Positions 1 through 8,511 are shown, counted from the first letter of the stretch. The stretch: 45,431 bases of DNA from Paraburkholderia sp. CNPSo 3274 (GCF_024206475.1 NZ_JAMBPR010000072.1:1-45431); one strand, 5' to 3'. A program made the numbers and translations. The notes: generated by a model not told the origin, from the letters alone.

Positions 1-196
1 TGAGGAAGCGCCCCGACCAGCGCGAGATGAAGCGCGAGTCACAGCAAAGTATGCGCATGATGCTGTCGCGCGATTCGCCGTCCTCGAGCATCAGGATCAA
101 CTTTGCGCGTCGCACGTCCGCTGCGCGTACCGTCCGGCTGCGCGCAGCAGACAGAAGTTGTTCGCGTTCGGTATCCGTCAGATTCATTTTTCCCAT
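1..196 (-). pseudogene. IS630-family transposase, N-terminal part (runs off window)
   Basis: Reading inward from an ATG at 196, about 65 codons stay open to the window edge. The protein starts MGKMNLTDTEREQLL and continues with VRRAKLILMLEDGES and FISRWSGRFL. This is the helix-turn-helix region typical of IS630-family transposases (LTxxER, RARLIL, ISRWxxRF). A second ATG at 187 could also be the start. The catalytic DDE region would lie outside the window, so I cannot say whether the element is intact. It sits just downstream of nifZ and may mark the break between this nif block and whatever followed it. Confidence 0.65.
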
Positions 197-228
197 GACC
201 GATATCTGAGCACAGATGGGGTGCCAAT

Positions 229-678
229 TCAATGACGCAATGGACTAGTACGCACGGCGCTTAGCGTCGGCATCTGCACGCAGTTCTCCTTCTCCATATC
301 GGCGTGCCACGAACCGATCCAGCGAAGCGCGTCGGCGCGCCTCCCCAGTTGTGCGAGCACGTCCTGCGGCAGGCGGTCGAGCGTGCAGAGCTCCTTCGCG
401 CGCATTCCGACACGGCGGTCTCCTTCGAAAAAGTGAACCGCATAGACGTAGAACCGCTGCAGAAACGTGCCGATTGCGCTGACATAACCGGCATCGCCTT
501 GGCTCACGAGCAGTTCCCCCATAGCCTTACCGTTGTATGTACCGTCGTTACGAATCACGGCGCGTGAAATCACTCGCTCGCCAACGGCGAACCGCGGTGG
601 AAAAGCGAGTTCGACTGCATCGTCGCTCTCAACGTCCCTCACGCCCAGCTCATTTAAATACAGGGATGCACGCTTCAT
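229..678 (-). CDS. nifZ: NifZ nitrogenase maturation protein
   Basis: A 149-residue protein with the NifZ signature: PRFAVGERVISRAVIRNDGTYNGKAMGELLVSQGDAGYV followed by GTFLQRFYVYAVHFFE, at about residues 27-86 (shown here only to identify the motif: the landmarks are GERV, RNDGTY, GELL, GDAGYV and YAVHF). NifZ assists late maturation of the MoFe protein, probably P-cluster formation, in the cytoplasm. It is the last gene of the nifB-fdxN-hesB-nifZ run; its ATG overlaps the stop of the upstream hesB/iscA-like gene by 4 bases, so the two are translationally coupled. The IS630 fragment begins 33 bases past its stop. The C-terminal third has no motif I recognise. Confidence 0.85.
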   Translation of the reverse strand: MKRASLYLNELGVRDVESDDAVELAFPPRFAVGERVISRAVIRNDGTYNGKAMGELLVSQGDAGYVSAIGTFLQRFYVYAVHFFEGDRRVGMRAKELCTLDRLPQDVLAQLGRRADALRWIGSWHADMEKENCVQMPTLSAVRTSPLRH

Positions 679-1079
679 GACACCTCCCGCGGCAATGAGT
701 TAAGTCCGCGCCCGATCGCACTCGCGTCGATGCGAGAGACGCTCGACTTGCCTGCGCCATCGCGCGCGGCGACGCCAAATGCTTGATTGCCGTTGTTGAA
801 TGCAAGACCACACCTGTCTTGTGTTTCGACGAAGTCGACGGTAAAGCCGTCGAGCAACAGCCGACTTTCTGCCGACAAGAAAATCCGCAGTCCATTGATC
901 TCCGTAGTCTCATCACCGGGCTGCGCATCGTCGGCGGCGCTAAGTTCGGCTTCGTATCCGGAGCAACCGCCGGTACTCACACAAATACGGACGCCCGCAC
1001 CGGATGGCAGCCCGGAAAAGCGCACGATACGGTGCAGGAACTTTTCGGCGGCAGGTGTCACTGCAAAATTTGGCAACAT
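675..1079 (-). CDS. HesB/IscA-like A-type Fe-S protein, atypical C terminus
   Basis: 134 residues. The N-terminal two thirds match the A-type Fe-S carrier fold (HesB/IscA): VTPAAEKFLHRIV, VSTGGCSGYEAEL with the first conserved cysteine at C39, and LLLDGFTVDF. A-type proteins normally end with a C-G-C pair that completes the cluster site; here the equivalent position reads F101-G102-V103 (GNQAFGVAARD), so that pair is absent. C90 in DRCGL might substitute. Nif-linked HesB proteins are thought to deliver Fe-S clusters to nitrogenase or NifB. It lies between fdxN and nifZ in the nifB operon. The fold call is confident; whether it still carries a cluster is uncertain. Confidence 0.75.
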   Translation of the reverse strand: MLPNFAVTPAAEKFLHRIVRFSGLPSGAGVRICVSTGGCSGYEAELSAADDAQPGDETTEINGLRIFLSAESRLLLDGFTVDFVETQDRCGLAFNNGNQAFGVAARDGAGKSSVSRIDASAIGRGLNSLPREVS

Positions 1080-1143
1080 GATTTAGAAATCGTCGAATTG
1101 AATAATCGTCGGGAACACTGCGCAAAGCAGCGGAACCGCAGCG

Positions 1144-1338
1144 CTAGGCCGGCACGATGCACCCGTCCACAGGGCACGCTGCCACGCATTGCGGACTTTC
1201 GAATTGCCCTTCGCACACGGTACATTTCCGCGGATCGATTGCGAAGACGCCGCCTTTCTCGATGATGGCGACGTTTGGGCATTGCGGCTCGCACGCCGAG
1301 CAGCCAGTGCAGGCGGAGGCAATGATCTTTAGGGCCAT
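1144..1338 (-). CDS. fdxN: 2[4Fe-4S] ferredoxin, FdxN type
   Basis: A 64-residue bacterial-type ferredoxin with two cysteine clusters: CTGCSACEPQCP near the N terminus and a second set spread over CTVC...CVAACPVDGC, with the insertion between cysteines that is typical of FdxN. FdxN donates electrons to NifB for radical-SAM synthesis of the NifB-co cluster, which fits its place directly after nifB (gap 67 bases). The start at 1338 (MALKIIASAC) is chosen because AAGGAG lies 8-9 bases upstream; the frame extends to a GTG at 1347, but that sits too close to the ribosome site. Confidence 0.85.
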   Translation of the reverse strand: MALKIIASACTGCSACEPQCPNVAIIEKGGVFAIDPRKCTVCEGQFESPQCVAACPVDGCIVPA

Positions 1339-1405
1339 ACCAGGCACTCCTTGTGATGATTTCCTGTGTAACCGAGCACGTCGTGACGACTACGCTACCT
1401 GCCGC

Positions 1406-3007
1406 TCAAACAGGGGCATCTTCGCCCACCCTAGTCAATCCGATCTGTGGTATTGCCGTGTCGCCGCGGCCCGTGTGGTCAATTTCGCCAGTCGCGAGAC
1501 GGCCACAATAGTCGGTGAGCCATGCAAGCGCGGCTTTTTCGATTGGTTCGTGGGCGTACATATCCACGGGTTCGATTCCCGCTTCTAATAGCGACTTCCG
1601 TGGACACAAGCCAATCTTTGCAACCAGCACAGCATGGCAATCGTTGATCGCGTGTATGATCGGCACCAAGTCATCCTCAGCGCCATCGCCGCCGCGGCAA
1701 TAAGCGCCCACGCGGCGGTGCGCGACAAACAGGGCTCCAGCGGCGCTGACTTGGAAAATCTGGAACTCGGAAACATGGCCGAAATGTGCGTTGACGAGCC
1801 CGCCTCCCTTCGTCGCAACGGCAATCCGCACCTCGACATCGCCTAGCACCCGGGTCGCTCCTGACAAGCCTCGTGTCTTATGTTTCATCTTGCACTCTCC
1901 ATCGCATTCGGCGTCGACGCGGTGTCGACGTGTACGGCCAAGCTCAAGCGTGTCCACGGCGTCCAGGTGTTCGATGCTTGCGAGCGAAAACTCGTGATGG
2001 CGGTCTTCGCCCAGAAGGCCTACGGCATCTGCACGACATTGCCGGCAATGGCGCATTAGGGCCGCGCCGCCCATGCAGGCGTCCTGCACGGCCTTCAACT
2101 CGCCAGCGGTAGGCTCGCGCTGGCCACGGCCACCGAAATACGTGCCGTGCATAGGATCCGAGATCAGCGGCATGATGTTGTGCAAAAATGCCCCCCGCCT
2201 CTTTACTTCATGATTCACTTCGACCAGGTGCTCGTCGTTGATGCCAGGGATGAGTACCGAGTTGATCTTCGTAAGTACGCCACGCGCGCTCAACATGTCG
2301 AGCCCTAGCATCTGACGCTCGTGCAGAATTCGCGCGGCCTCTTCACCCGTGACTCTTCTGTGATCCCAAAAGATCCACGGATAGATCTTTTCGCCGATGA
2401 CAGGGTCGACCATGTTGATAGTGATCGTCACGTGATCAATGCCGTAATCGCAAATTTCGTTGACATAGTCAGGCAGCGAAAGCCCGTTCGTCGAAAGACA
2501 TAGCTTAATGTCCGGCGTGAGTTCGCGAAGCATACGAAAGGTGTCGAACGTTTTGTTCGGATTGGCCAGTGCATCCCCCGGGCCCGCGATCCCGACGACA
2601 GTCAATTGCGGAATCCTCGAGGCGACGGTCATCACCTTTTTCACGGCCTGATCCGGCGTGAGCTTCTCTGATACCACACCAGGCCGCGACTCGTTCGAAC
2701 AATCATACTTTCGGTTGCAGTAGTTGCATTGGATATTGCAGGCGGGCGCCACTGCGACATGCATGCGCGCATAATGGCGATGCGCTTCTTCCGAATAACA
2801 CGGGTGATCTCTAACCTTTTCCCACACCTCCACACTGATGTTTTTTGGTGCGTCGGTCGAACAGCAACTTGACCCGCCTGGTGCGCCATTTGAATCAGAG
2901 CGGCCGTATCGGGCAATTGGATCCGCGGCCGACACCGATGGCATGATGTGTGTGACTCTGGCGCCGTCGGCCAAGATCAGAGCGCCGGCATTTGCGCAAT
3001 CGTGCAT
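1406..3007 (-). CDS. nifB: NifB, FeMo-cofactor biosynthesis radical SAM protein
   Basis: 533 residues. It makes NifB-co, the 8Fe-9S-carbide precursor of FeMo-co. The radical SAM motif CNIQCNYC (C90, C94, C97) lies in the expected VAPACN context, followed by NRKYDCSNESRPGV. The C terminus (from about residue 390, VRIAVATKGGG...AHFGH) is the NifX/NafY-like cluster-binding domain common in proteobacterial NifB. The frame stays open upstream to 3139, but the start at 3007 (MHDCANAGAL) has a GGAGAG site 7 bases before it and lies about 30 bases downstream of a sigma-54 promoter at 3050-3065 that sits inside the longer frame. First gene of the nifB-fdxN-hesB-nifZ operon. Confidence 0.95.
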   Translation of the reverse strand: MHDCANAGALILADGARVTHIMPSVSAADPIARYGRSDSNGAPGGSSCCSTDAPKNISVEVWEKVRDHPCYSEEAHRHYARMHVAVAPACNIQCNYCNRKYDCSNESRPGVVSEKLTPDQAVKKVMTVASRIPQLTVVGIAGPGDALANPNKTFDTFRMLRELTPDIKLCLSTNGLSLPDYVNEICDYGIDHVTITINMVDPVIGEKIYPWIFWDHRRVTGEEAARILHERQMLGLDMLSARGVLTKINSVLIPGINDEHLVEVNHEVKRRGAFLHNIMPLISDPMHGTYFGGRGQREPTAGELKAVQDACMGGAALMRHCRQCRADAVGLLGEDRHHEFSLASIEHLDAVDTLELGRTRRHRVDAECDGECKMKHKTRGLSGATRVLGDVEVRIAVATKGGGLVNAHFGHVSEFQIFQVSAAGALFVAHRRVGAYCRGGDGAEDDLVPIIHAINDCHAVLVAKIGLCPRKSLLEAGIEPVDMYAHEPIEKAALAWLTDYCGRLATGEIDHTGRGDTAIPQIGLTRVGEDAPV

Positions 3008-3049
3008 GGATATCTCTCCGCAATGAACAGTGTGCGTGCCATCGCTCAC

Positions 3050-3065
3050 AGCGAAATCCATGCCA
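3050..3065 (-). promoter_or_regulatory. Sigma-54 promoter of nifB operon
   Basis: On the minus strand the sequence reads TGGCATGGATTTCGCT, close to the -24/-12 consensus TGGCAC-N5-TTGCW and with the required GG-N10-GC spacing. The predicted transcription start is about 30 bases before the nifB ATG at 3007. Confidence 0.7.
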
Positions 3066-3259
3066 ACGCGAAAACGCACGATGTGCGAGCGGACGATACT
3101 TGAAGCCGAGAGCATCGCCGTGCTCCGTCGCCATGACACATGGGTAGTCCAGCTGCGCTGGCGCTGTGTCTCAGTTCTTATTCATTTGAATTACTCGCGA
3201 TAAAAGCAACCGCTTCTGCGTGCGCCGATAACCCGATCGGCCAGGTTCAAGCGCGACAC

Positions 3260-3275
3260 TGTTGGGAATGGGACA
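3260..3275. promoter_or_regulatory. NifA upstream activator sequence (TGT-N10-ACA)
   Basis: TGTTGGGAATGGGACA is a perfect TGT-N10-ACA NifA site. It lies about 120 bases upstream of the predicted nifV start of transcription, the usual distance for enhancer-type activation, and about 220 bases from that of nifB. It is the only such site I found between the two divergent genes, so it may serve both. Confidence 0.75.
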
Positions 3276-3368
3276 TTCCCGACGCGACTTATCACACCAC
3301 GTACTCAGATTCCCGACATGACGCATTTCAGGGTCAAACAGAACCGCACTCCGGCCGTAGCATCCCAT

Positions 3369-3384
3369 TGGCACGATGTTTGCA
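3369..3384 (+). promoter_or_regulatory. Sigma-54 promoter of nifV
   Basis: TGGCACGATGTTTGCA is a perfect match to TGGCAC-N5-TTGCA. The predicted start of transcription is about 20 bases before the nifV ATG at 3415. Confidence 0.88.
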
Positions 3385-3414
3385 GCGCTATCGACATCTC
3401 TCGGGAGACTTGAC

Positions 3415-4551
3415 ATGCATGTTCCAATTATTAATGATACGACGCTCCGCGATGGTGAGCAGACTGCAGGTGTTGCATTTCGCGTCGAGGAAAAATGCGC
3501 GATCGCGAGCGCCCTGTCTCAGGCCGGCGTGCCGGAACTCGAAGTCGGGGTTCCCGCAATGGGCGACGAGGAAATGGCGTGCATAGCGGAAATTGCCGGG
3601 TTAAATCTCGACTCCCGTATAATCGTTTGGGGACGCCTCACCGAAGGCGACCTCGCGGCGGCATTGCGTTGCAATGCCGACATCGTTCACCTCTCCATCC
3701 CTGTTTCGGATATTCATCTGCGCCACAAGCTGCAGCAGTCGCGTACGTGGGTTCTGAGTCAAATTGCGCGAGTTGTCAACATAGCAATCGGAAGTCGCGC
3801 AACGATTTCTCTCGGCATGGAAGACGCCTCGCGCGCGGATCCTTCATTTGTCATCGAAGTGGCTCAATGCGCACAGCAGCACGGGGTTCAGCGCTTGCGT
3901 TTCGCAGACACGGTTGGCGTGCTGGATCCGTTTGAGACATACCACGCGATTGCGGCGCTGCGCGTTGCCGTGGACCTCGAGATCGAAATCCATGCGCACG
4001 ACGATCTCGGGCTGGCCACAGCCAACACGTTAGCGGCCCTTGCGGCAGGCGCAACACATGCCAGCACCACAGTCAACGGTCTTGGCGAGCGAGCCGGCAA
4101 CGCGGCGCTAGAGGAAGTCGTGATGGGAGCACGTCATCTTCTGCGACGAGATACGGGGGTCGACACTCAAGCGCTGCCCGCTATTTCGTCGCTGGTCGAA
4201 CATGCGTCGGGCCGAGCCGTCTCCTTTGGAAAAAGCATCGTCGGTAGAGGCGTTTTTACTCACGAAGCGGGAATTCACACGGACGGCCTTTCCAAACACG
4301 TCGCAACCTACGCAGGATTCGATCCCGCAGAGGTGGGCCGGCAACGGTCTACGGTGCTCGGCGAACATTCTGGGTCTCAAGGCGTGCGTGACGCATATGA
4401 CGCTTTGGGCCTGAAGGTATCGGAGCGGCTTGTGCCGCTACTGCTACCGCGCATCCGCGCCTTCGCCACGCAACATAAGCAGCCGCCTAGCGCAATCGAT
4501 CTCCGCCGCTTTTTAAGTGAGTCACGGAGCACGCTAGTCAGAGCGTCCTGA
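3415..4551 (+). CDS. nifV: NifV homocitrate synthase
   Basis: 378 residues. It condenses acetyl-CoA with 2-oxoglutarate to give homocitrate, the organic ligand of FeMo-co. The family signature INDTTLRDGEQTAGVAF opens the protein, and the metal-binding HxH lies in IHAHDDLGLATANTL. GLGERAGNAALEEVVMG is also typical. The start is set at 3415 (MHVPII) because GGGAG lies 7 bases upstream and the frame upstream of it overlaps the sigma-54 promoter. Many rhizobia lack nifV and take homocitrate from the plant; its presence is common in beta-rhizobia and hints at possible free-living fixation. It is followed 42 bases later by the nifW remnant, then fixABCX. Confidence 0.95.
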   Translation: MHVPIINDTTLRDGEQTAGVAFRVEEKCAIASALSQAGVPELEVGVPAMGDEEMACIAEIAGLNLDSRIIVWGRLTEGDLAAALRCNADIVHLSIPVSDIHLRHKLQQSRTWVLSQIARVVNIAIGSRATISLGMEDASRADPSFVIEVAQCAQQHGVQRLRFADTVGVLDPFETYHAIAALRVAVDLEIEIHAHDDLGLATANTLAALAAGATHASTTVNGLGERAGNAALEEVVMGARHLLRRDTGVDTQALPAISSLVEHASGRAVSFGKSIVGRGVFTHEAGIHTDGLSKHVATYAGFDPAEVGRQRSTVLGEHSGSQGVRDAYDALGLKVSERLVPLLLPRIRAFATQHKQPPSAIDLRRFLSESRSTLVRAS

Positions 4552-4593
4552 AGGCCGCTCATAGCGAAAAACGGACTTAGGAGGAGCAAACCC

Positions 4594-4915
4594 ATGGAAG
4601 AGCTTATTCGAAACTTCGTCCACTTTCATCTATGGAGGATTTCCGAGTCTTTTGCATTGCCCTCGACGAAAGAATAGTGAAGTTGAACCGCCTGCACATC
4701 ATGAAACGCTTCCTTCGGTACATCAAATATCAGAACGACACGCCGCCCCCGCGACGGCTTACCTATCACGGCTTGCTGCGGAAGGCCTGCGACGACTTCG
4801 TTGTATCCAGGCCCCCTGAACAACGAGTGTTTAAAGTCGTTAGAAGGCCGCAGACCGGCATGTCGTCTTCCTCAAAAGCCTGTGCGCGTTGCTGTCGGCA
4901 CGCAGCGGCCTCTGA
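4594..4915 (+). pseudogene. nifW: NifW nitrogenase-protective protein, two apparent frameshifts
   Basis: A strong AGGAGGAG site at about 4580 precedes ATG at 4594 (MEELIR). After six codons the NifW homology jumps frame: KLRPLSSMEDF, ALDERIVKLNRLHIMKRFLRYI and RKACDDFVVSRPPEQRVFKVV all lie in the frame of position 4632. After FKVV (about 4840) it jumps again to read AADRHVVFLKSLCALL and stops at 4913-4915, just before the fixA ribosome site. Each jump can be repaired by one added base (the first inside CGAAAC near 4610). NifW is a roughly 110-residue protein that helps protect or assemble the MoFe protein. Position between nifV and fixA is the normal one. Either the gene is dead or the sequence has base errors here. 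Confidence 0.75.
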
Positions 4916-4929
4916 TCAGGAGAGCCTCA

Positions 4930-5781
4930 ATGCATATTGTCGTTTGCATCAAACAAGTACCGGATTCTGCTCAGATTCGGGTTCACCCTGTGACCAACAC
5001 CATCATGCGGCAAGGCGTGCCGGCAATCGTCAACCCTTACGATCTCTTCTCGCTAGAAGAAGCGTTGCGGCTAAAAGACCGCTTCGGCGCATGGGTCACG
5101 ATACTTTCTATGGGACCACCACAGGCCGAGGACGCACTGCGTAGATGCATCAGCTACGGTGCAGACGACGCCGTGCTCATCACCGACCGGTCGTTCGCCG
5201 GCGCCGACACGCTCGCCACTTCTTATGCGTTGGCCGCCGCGACACGCCAGATCGCGAGTGAACGCTCAGTGGATATGATCTTTACGGGCAAACAAACGAT
5301 CGACGGTGATACAGCCCAGGTCGGCCCGGGCATCGCGACGCGCATGGGCATCCAACTGCTTACCTACGTGTCGAGAATCCTCGAGATCGACCTCGTCAGA
5401 CGCACGATCATGGTCGAACGCCGTGCTGAAGGGGGCGTTCAGGTACTCGAGACTGCGTTGCCGTGCCTTGTTACGATGCTTGAAAACACGAACGATCTGC
5501 GTTTCGCAACACTGCCCAGAGTAATCCATGCCGCTCGCTTCCCCGTACGCAAGTGGAACCGCGAGCAGGCCGGGATCAATGACGTCAGCAAGATCGGGCT
5601 GAAGGGTTCACATACCGTCGTACGTAAGGTGTTCGGCGCAACGCCGCGTGAAGAAGATGCCGAGATGATCGAATTCGACGAGTCGAGTCTCCACGACGCG
5701 GCGGCTCAACTCGTGCATAAGATCTTCACTCGCCATCCGACGCTGGAGGCGGACCTGCGGCTCACGGAGAGGAATGCATGA
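4930..5781 (+). CDS. fixA: FixA, electron-transfer flavoprotein beta-type subunit
   Basis: 283 residues. FixA and FixB form an ETF-like flavoprotein that, with FixC and FixX, bifurcates electrons from NADH to quinone and to ferredoxin or flavodoxin for nitrogenase. The start MHIVVCIKQVPDS is the standard ETF-beta opening; DGDTAQVGPGIATRMG is the family core. AGGAGAG lies 5 bases before the ATG at 4930; the longer TTG frame from 4801 runs through the nifW remnant and is not used here. Its stop overlaps the fixB start by 4 bases. Confidence 0.95.
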   Translation: MHIVVCIKQVPDSAQIRVHPVTNTIMRQGVPAIVNPYDLFSLEEALRLKDRFGAWVTILSMGPPQAEDALRRCISYGADDAVLITDRSFAGADTLATSYALAAATRQIASERSVDMIFTGKQTIDGDTAQVGPGIATRMGIQLLTYVSRILEIDLVRRTIMVERRAEGGVQVLETALPCLVTMLENTNDLRFATLPRVIHAARFPVRKWNREQAGINDVSKIGLKGSHTVVRKVFGATPREEDAEMIEFDESSLHDAAAQLVHKIFTRHPTLEADLRLTERNA

Positions 5782-6890
5782 ATTCGCTTGTTGCTTGGAA
5801 AAAAAAACCGGGTGCGCCGATCGCACAGGCTAACGGCTGCAACGTGGAACTTCCCGACCGTATGAAAGACTATCGGGGCGTGTGGGTCTTCATCGAGCAC
5901 GACCGTGGCCGAGCGCACAGCGTATCGTGGGAACTGATCGGTGAGGCTCGCAAGCTCGCCGACAAACTAGGCAGCAACGTCGCTGTAGCGGTACTCGGCG
6001 GTACTGAAGAGCCACTCGAGCAGTTTGCCGCTGAGGCGTTCACCCTGGGCGCGGACAAAGCGTATGTCATCCACGATCCGGTGTTGCGCGGTTATCGCAA
6101 TGAACCGTTCACGAAAGGCCTGTCAGATCTGGTTAGCAAGTATTGCCCCGAGATACTGTTGCTCGGTGCGACTTCAATGGGCCGAGATCTCGCGGGCTCT
6201 GTCGCAACACGGCTTCTGACTGGCCTTACAGCCGACTGCACCGAGTTGAATATCGATCCCGCCTCGCGTGCACTAGCTGCGACGCGGCCGACCTTCGGCG
6301 GCTCTCTGCTATGTACGATCATGACGCTCGAATCTCGCCCTCAGATGGCGACTGTGCGCCCACGAGTCATGTCCATGCCGCCGGCGCAGCAAGGCCGCAG
6401 TGGCGAGATCGTGCAGGAAACGCTCGGGATGATCGAGGCCAATATAGTAACTAAATTGCTTGACTTCATCCCCGACGAAACGAGCGATCAAATCAACCTC
6501 GCCTACGCGGACGTGATCGTGAGCGGCGGCAAGGGACTCAAGAATCGCGAGAACTTCAAGCTGCTATTCGAGCTGGCGCAGGTGCTCGGTGGCGAAGTCG
6601 GCGCCAGCCGCCCATGCGTTCAGGCGGGTTGGGTCCGAGCCGAACGCCAGATCGGACAAACCGGCAAAACTGTCAGGCCCAAGCTTTATCTCGCCGCGGG
6701 AATCTCTGGTGCGATCCAGCATCGGGTCGGAATGGAAAGCTCTGACGTCATCGTCGCAATCAACACCGACCCAAACGCCCCGATTTTTGACTACGCACAC
6801 TACGGGGTTGTGGGGGACGCAATGCGCGTACTACCAGAACTAACACAGGCCTTTAAGCAGCACCTGACACCGCAGCGGCTAGACTCGTAA
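5778..6890 (+). CDS. fixB: FixB, electron-transfer flavoprotein alpha-type subunit
   Basis: 370 residues. Partner of FixA. The C-terminal ETF-alpha FAD-binding domain is clear: VSGGKGLKN, GGEVGASRPCVQAGW, ERQIGQTGKTVRPKLYLAAGISGAIQH and VAINTDPNAPIFDYAHYGVVGD. The first 35 residues (LVAWKKKPGAPIAQ...) are the extension normal in FixB. Start overlaps the fixA stop (ATGA), and fixC follows after 11 bases, so the four fix genes form one tightly packed operon. Confidence 0.95.
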   Translation: MNSLVAWKKKPGAPIAQANGCNVELPDRMKDYRGVWVFIEHDRGRAHSVSWELIGEARKLADKLGSNVAVAVLGGTEEPLEQFAAEAFTLGADKAYVIHDPVLRGYRNEPFTKGLSDLVSKYCPEILLLGATSMGRDLAGSVATRLLTGLTADCTELNIDPASRALAATRPTFGGSLLCTIMTLESRPQMATVRPRVMSMPPAQQGRSGEIVQETLGMIEANIVTKLLDFIPDETSDQINLAYADVIVSGGKGLKNRENFKLLFELAQVLGGEVGASRPCVQAGWVRAERQIGQTGKTVRPKLYLAAGISGAIQHRVGMESSDVIVAINTDPNAPIFDYAHYGVVGDAMRVLPELTQAFKQHLTPQRLDS

Positions 6891-6901
6891 GGAAAACAAA
6901 C

Positions 6902-8215
6902 ATGATAACCTCCCCAAAATTCGATGCCATTGTGGTCGGAGCTGGACCATCAGGCAACGCCGCAGCCTACGTTATGGCGAAAGGCGGGCTGAAAGTGCTT
7001 CAGATTGAACGCGGCGAGTATCCCGGAAGCAAAAACGTTCAGGGCGCGATTCTTTACGCCAATGCACTGGAAGAGATCATTCCAGACTTCCGCGACGATG
7101 CCCCTCTCGAGCGCCACATCATCGAGCAGCGCCTGTGGATGCTCGATGATACCTCGTTTGTCGGCACGCACGCGCGCAGCGAAGACTACAACAATCCCCC
7201 ATATAACCGCTACACGATCATACGGGCACAGTTCGACAAGTGGTTTTCATCGAAAGTACGTGAAGCAGGCGCTTTGCTGATCTGCGAGACCACGGTAAAT
7301 CGCCTGATTGTGGACGGAGACCAGGTTGTCGGTGTGCAATGCGACCGCGAACACGGCGAAGTCTATGCGGACATCGTGGTCCTCGCGGACGGCGTCAATT
7401 CGACATTGGCGCGTAAGGCAGGCTTTCACGGCGAAATCAAGGCGGGCAATGTCGCGCTGGCTGTGAAGGAGATTCTCTTTATGCCTGAGGAAATAATTTG
7501 CCAGCGTTTTAACGTTGCCGATAACGAGGGCGTTGTCATTGAGATGGTCGGCCGAATCACCGACGGCATGGCTGGAACCGGCTTCTTGTACACTAACAAG
7601 GAGTCGCTGACAATCGGCGTCGGCTGTATGCTGAGCGACTTCAAAAACAACTCGAACCGTACAAGCCCGTATGTGTTGCTCGAAAAAATGAAGCGTCATC
7701 CGTCCATCGCCCCGCTCATCGCCGGCGGTGAAATGAAGGAGTACTGTGCGCATCTGATCCCCGAAGGGGGCTTCAATGCAATCCCGGAAGTGTACGGCAA
7801 TGGCTGGATGATCGTCGGCGATTCCGGTGGCTTCGTCAATTCCGCACATCGCGAAGGTTCTAATCTTGCCATGACGACAGGACGTCTCGCCGCGGAGACC
7901 GCGATAGCCGCAAAAGCCAGCGGAGGCCACAGCTATCGGGCTTGCGCCCTCTCCGGGTACAAGGCCGCGCTCGACAAGAGTTTCGTGATGAAGGACCTGT
8001 TCAAGTACCGAGACATGCCGAAGATCTTGCATCGCAATCCGCATTTTTTCACCACATATCCTGATCTCGTCGCCAAAGCGGCTCGGACAATGATTACGGT
8101 CGACGGCGTGGACAAGCAGACCAAGAAGGGTGAGGTCATGGCGAGTTTCCGCAAAAGTCGCTCACTAACAGGCTTGGTGGGCGACGCGTACAAACTCTGG
8201 AGGGCCTTCCGATGA
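6902..8215 (+). CDS. fixC: FixC, ETF-quinone oxidoreductase-like flavoprotein
   Basis: 437 residues. FAD-dependent dehydrogenase of the ETF-QO/FixC family; it accepts electrons from FixAB and passes them to quinone. The dinucleotide-binding motif GAGPSGNAAAYVMA begins at about residue 13, and GDSGGFVNSAHREGSNLAMTTG near residue 310 is the second FAD motif. AAGGAAAAC precedes the ATG. The gene overlaps fixX by 4 bases. Confidence 0.95.
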   Translation: MITSPKFDAIVVGAGPSGNAAAYVMAKGGLKVLQIERGEYPGSKNVQGAILYANALEEIIPDFRDDAPLERHIIEQRLWMLDDTSFVGTHARSEDYNNPPYNRYTIIRAQFDKWFSSKVREAGALLICETTVNRLIVDGDQVVGVQCDREHGEVYADIVVLADGVNSTLARKAGFHGEIKAGNVALAVKEILFMPEEIICQRFNVADNEGVVIEMVGRITDGMAGTGFLYTNKESLTIGVGCMLSDFKNNSNRTSPYVLLEKMKRHPSIAPLIAGGEMKEYCAHLIPEGGFNAIPEVYGNGWMIVGDSGGFVNSAHREGSNLAMTTGRLAAETAIAAKASGGHSYRACALSGYKAALDKSFVMKDLFKYRDMPKILHRNPHFFTTYPDLVAKAARTMITVDGVDKQTKKGEVMASFRKSRSLTGLVGDAYKLWRAFR

Positions 8216-8511
8216 CCAGACTTACTGTGAACATCGACGAGAAGCTATTCCAAAACCGTTACCGCGTTGACGTCGGCCGACCACACGTCCAAATAAAAAA
8301 TCCCGAGACCTGCATTAATGAATGTAGCGAAAAAAGCTGTACGTTCGTCTGCCCCGCTTCTTGTTATCGGAACGAGAACAACGGCGCCGTGACACTAATT
8401 ACCGACGGCTGCCTTGAGTGCGGCAGTTGTCGCATTCTATGCAGGGAACACCACAACCTTTCTTGGGAGTACCCGAGGGGTGGCCACGGAATCCAGTTCA
8501 AGTTTGGATAG
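8212..8511 (+). CDS. fixX: FixX ferredoxin-like protein
   Basis: 99 residues with the FixX cysteine arrangement: CINECSEKSCTFVCPASCY and a second cluster CLECGSCRILC, ending EYPRGGHGIQFKFG, the conserved FixX tail. It carries Fe-S clusters and completes the FixABCX electron-bifurcating complex. Translationally coupled to fixC by an ATGA overlap. Confidence 0.95.
   Translation: MTRLTVNIDEKLFQNRYRVDVGRPHVQIKNPETCINECSEKSCTFVCPASCYRNENNGAVTLITDGCLECGSCRILCREHHNLSWEYPRGGHGIQFKFG

Larger units (their letters stand above)
3008..3414. other. nifB-nifV divergent control region
   Basis: About 400 bases without a gene. It holds the nifB sigma-54 promoter (3050-3065, minus), a NifA upstream activator site (3260-3275) and the nifV sigma-54 promoter (3369-3384, plus). 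I see no coding region in it. Confidence 0.75.

Noticed and set aside
3008..3139. Longer NifB starting at 3139
   Set aside because: The extension overlaps the sigma-54 promoter and has no homology; the start at 3007 has a good ribosome site.
7247..8044. Long 265-codon frame antisense to fixC
   Set aside because: Shadow of a strongly conserved gene; no start signals or motifs.
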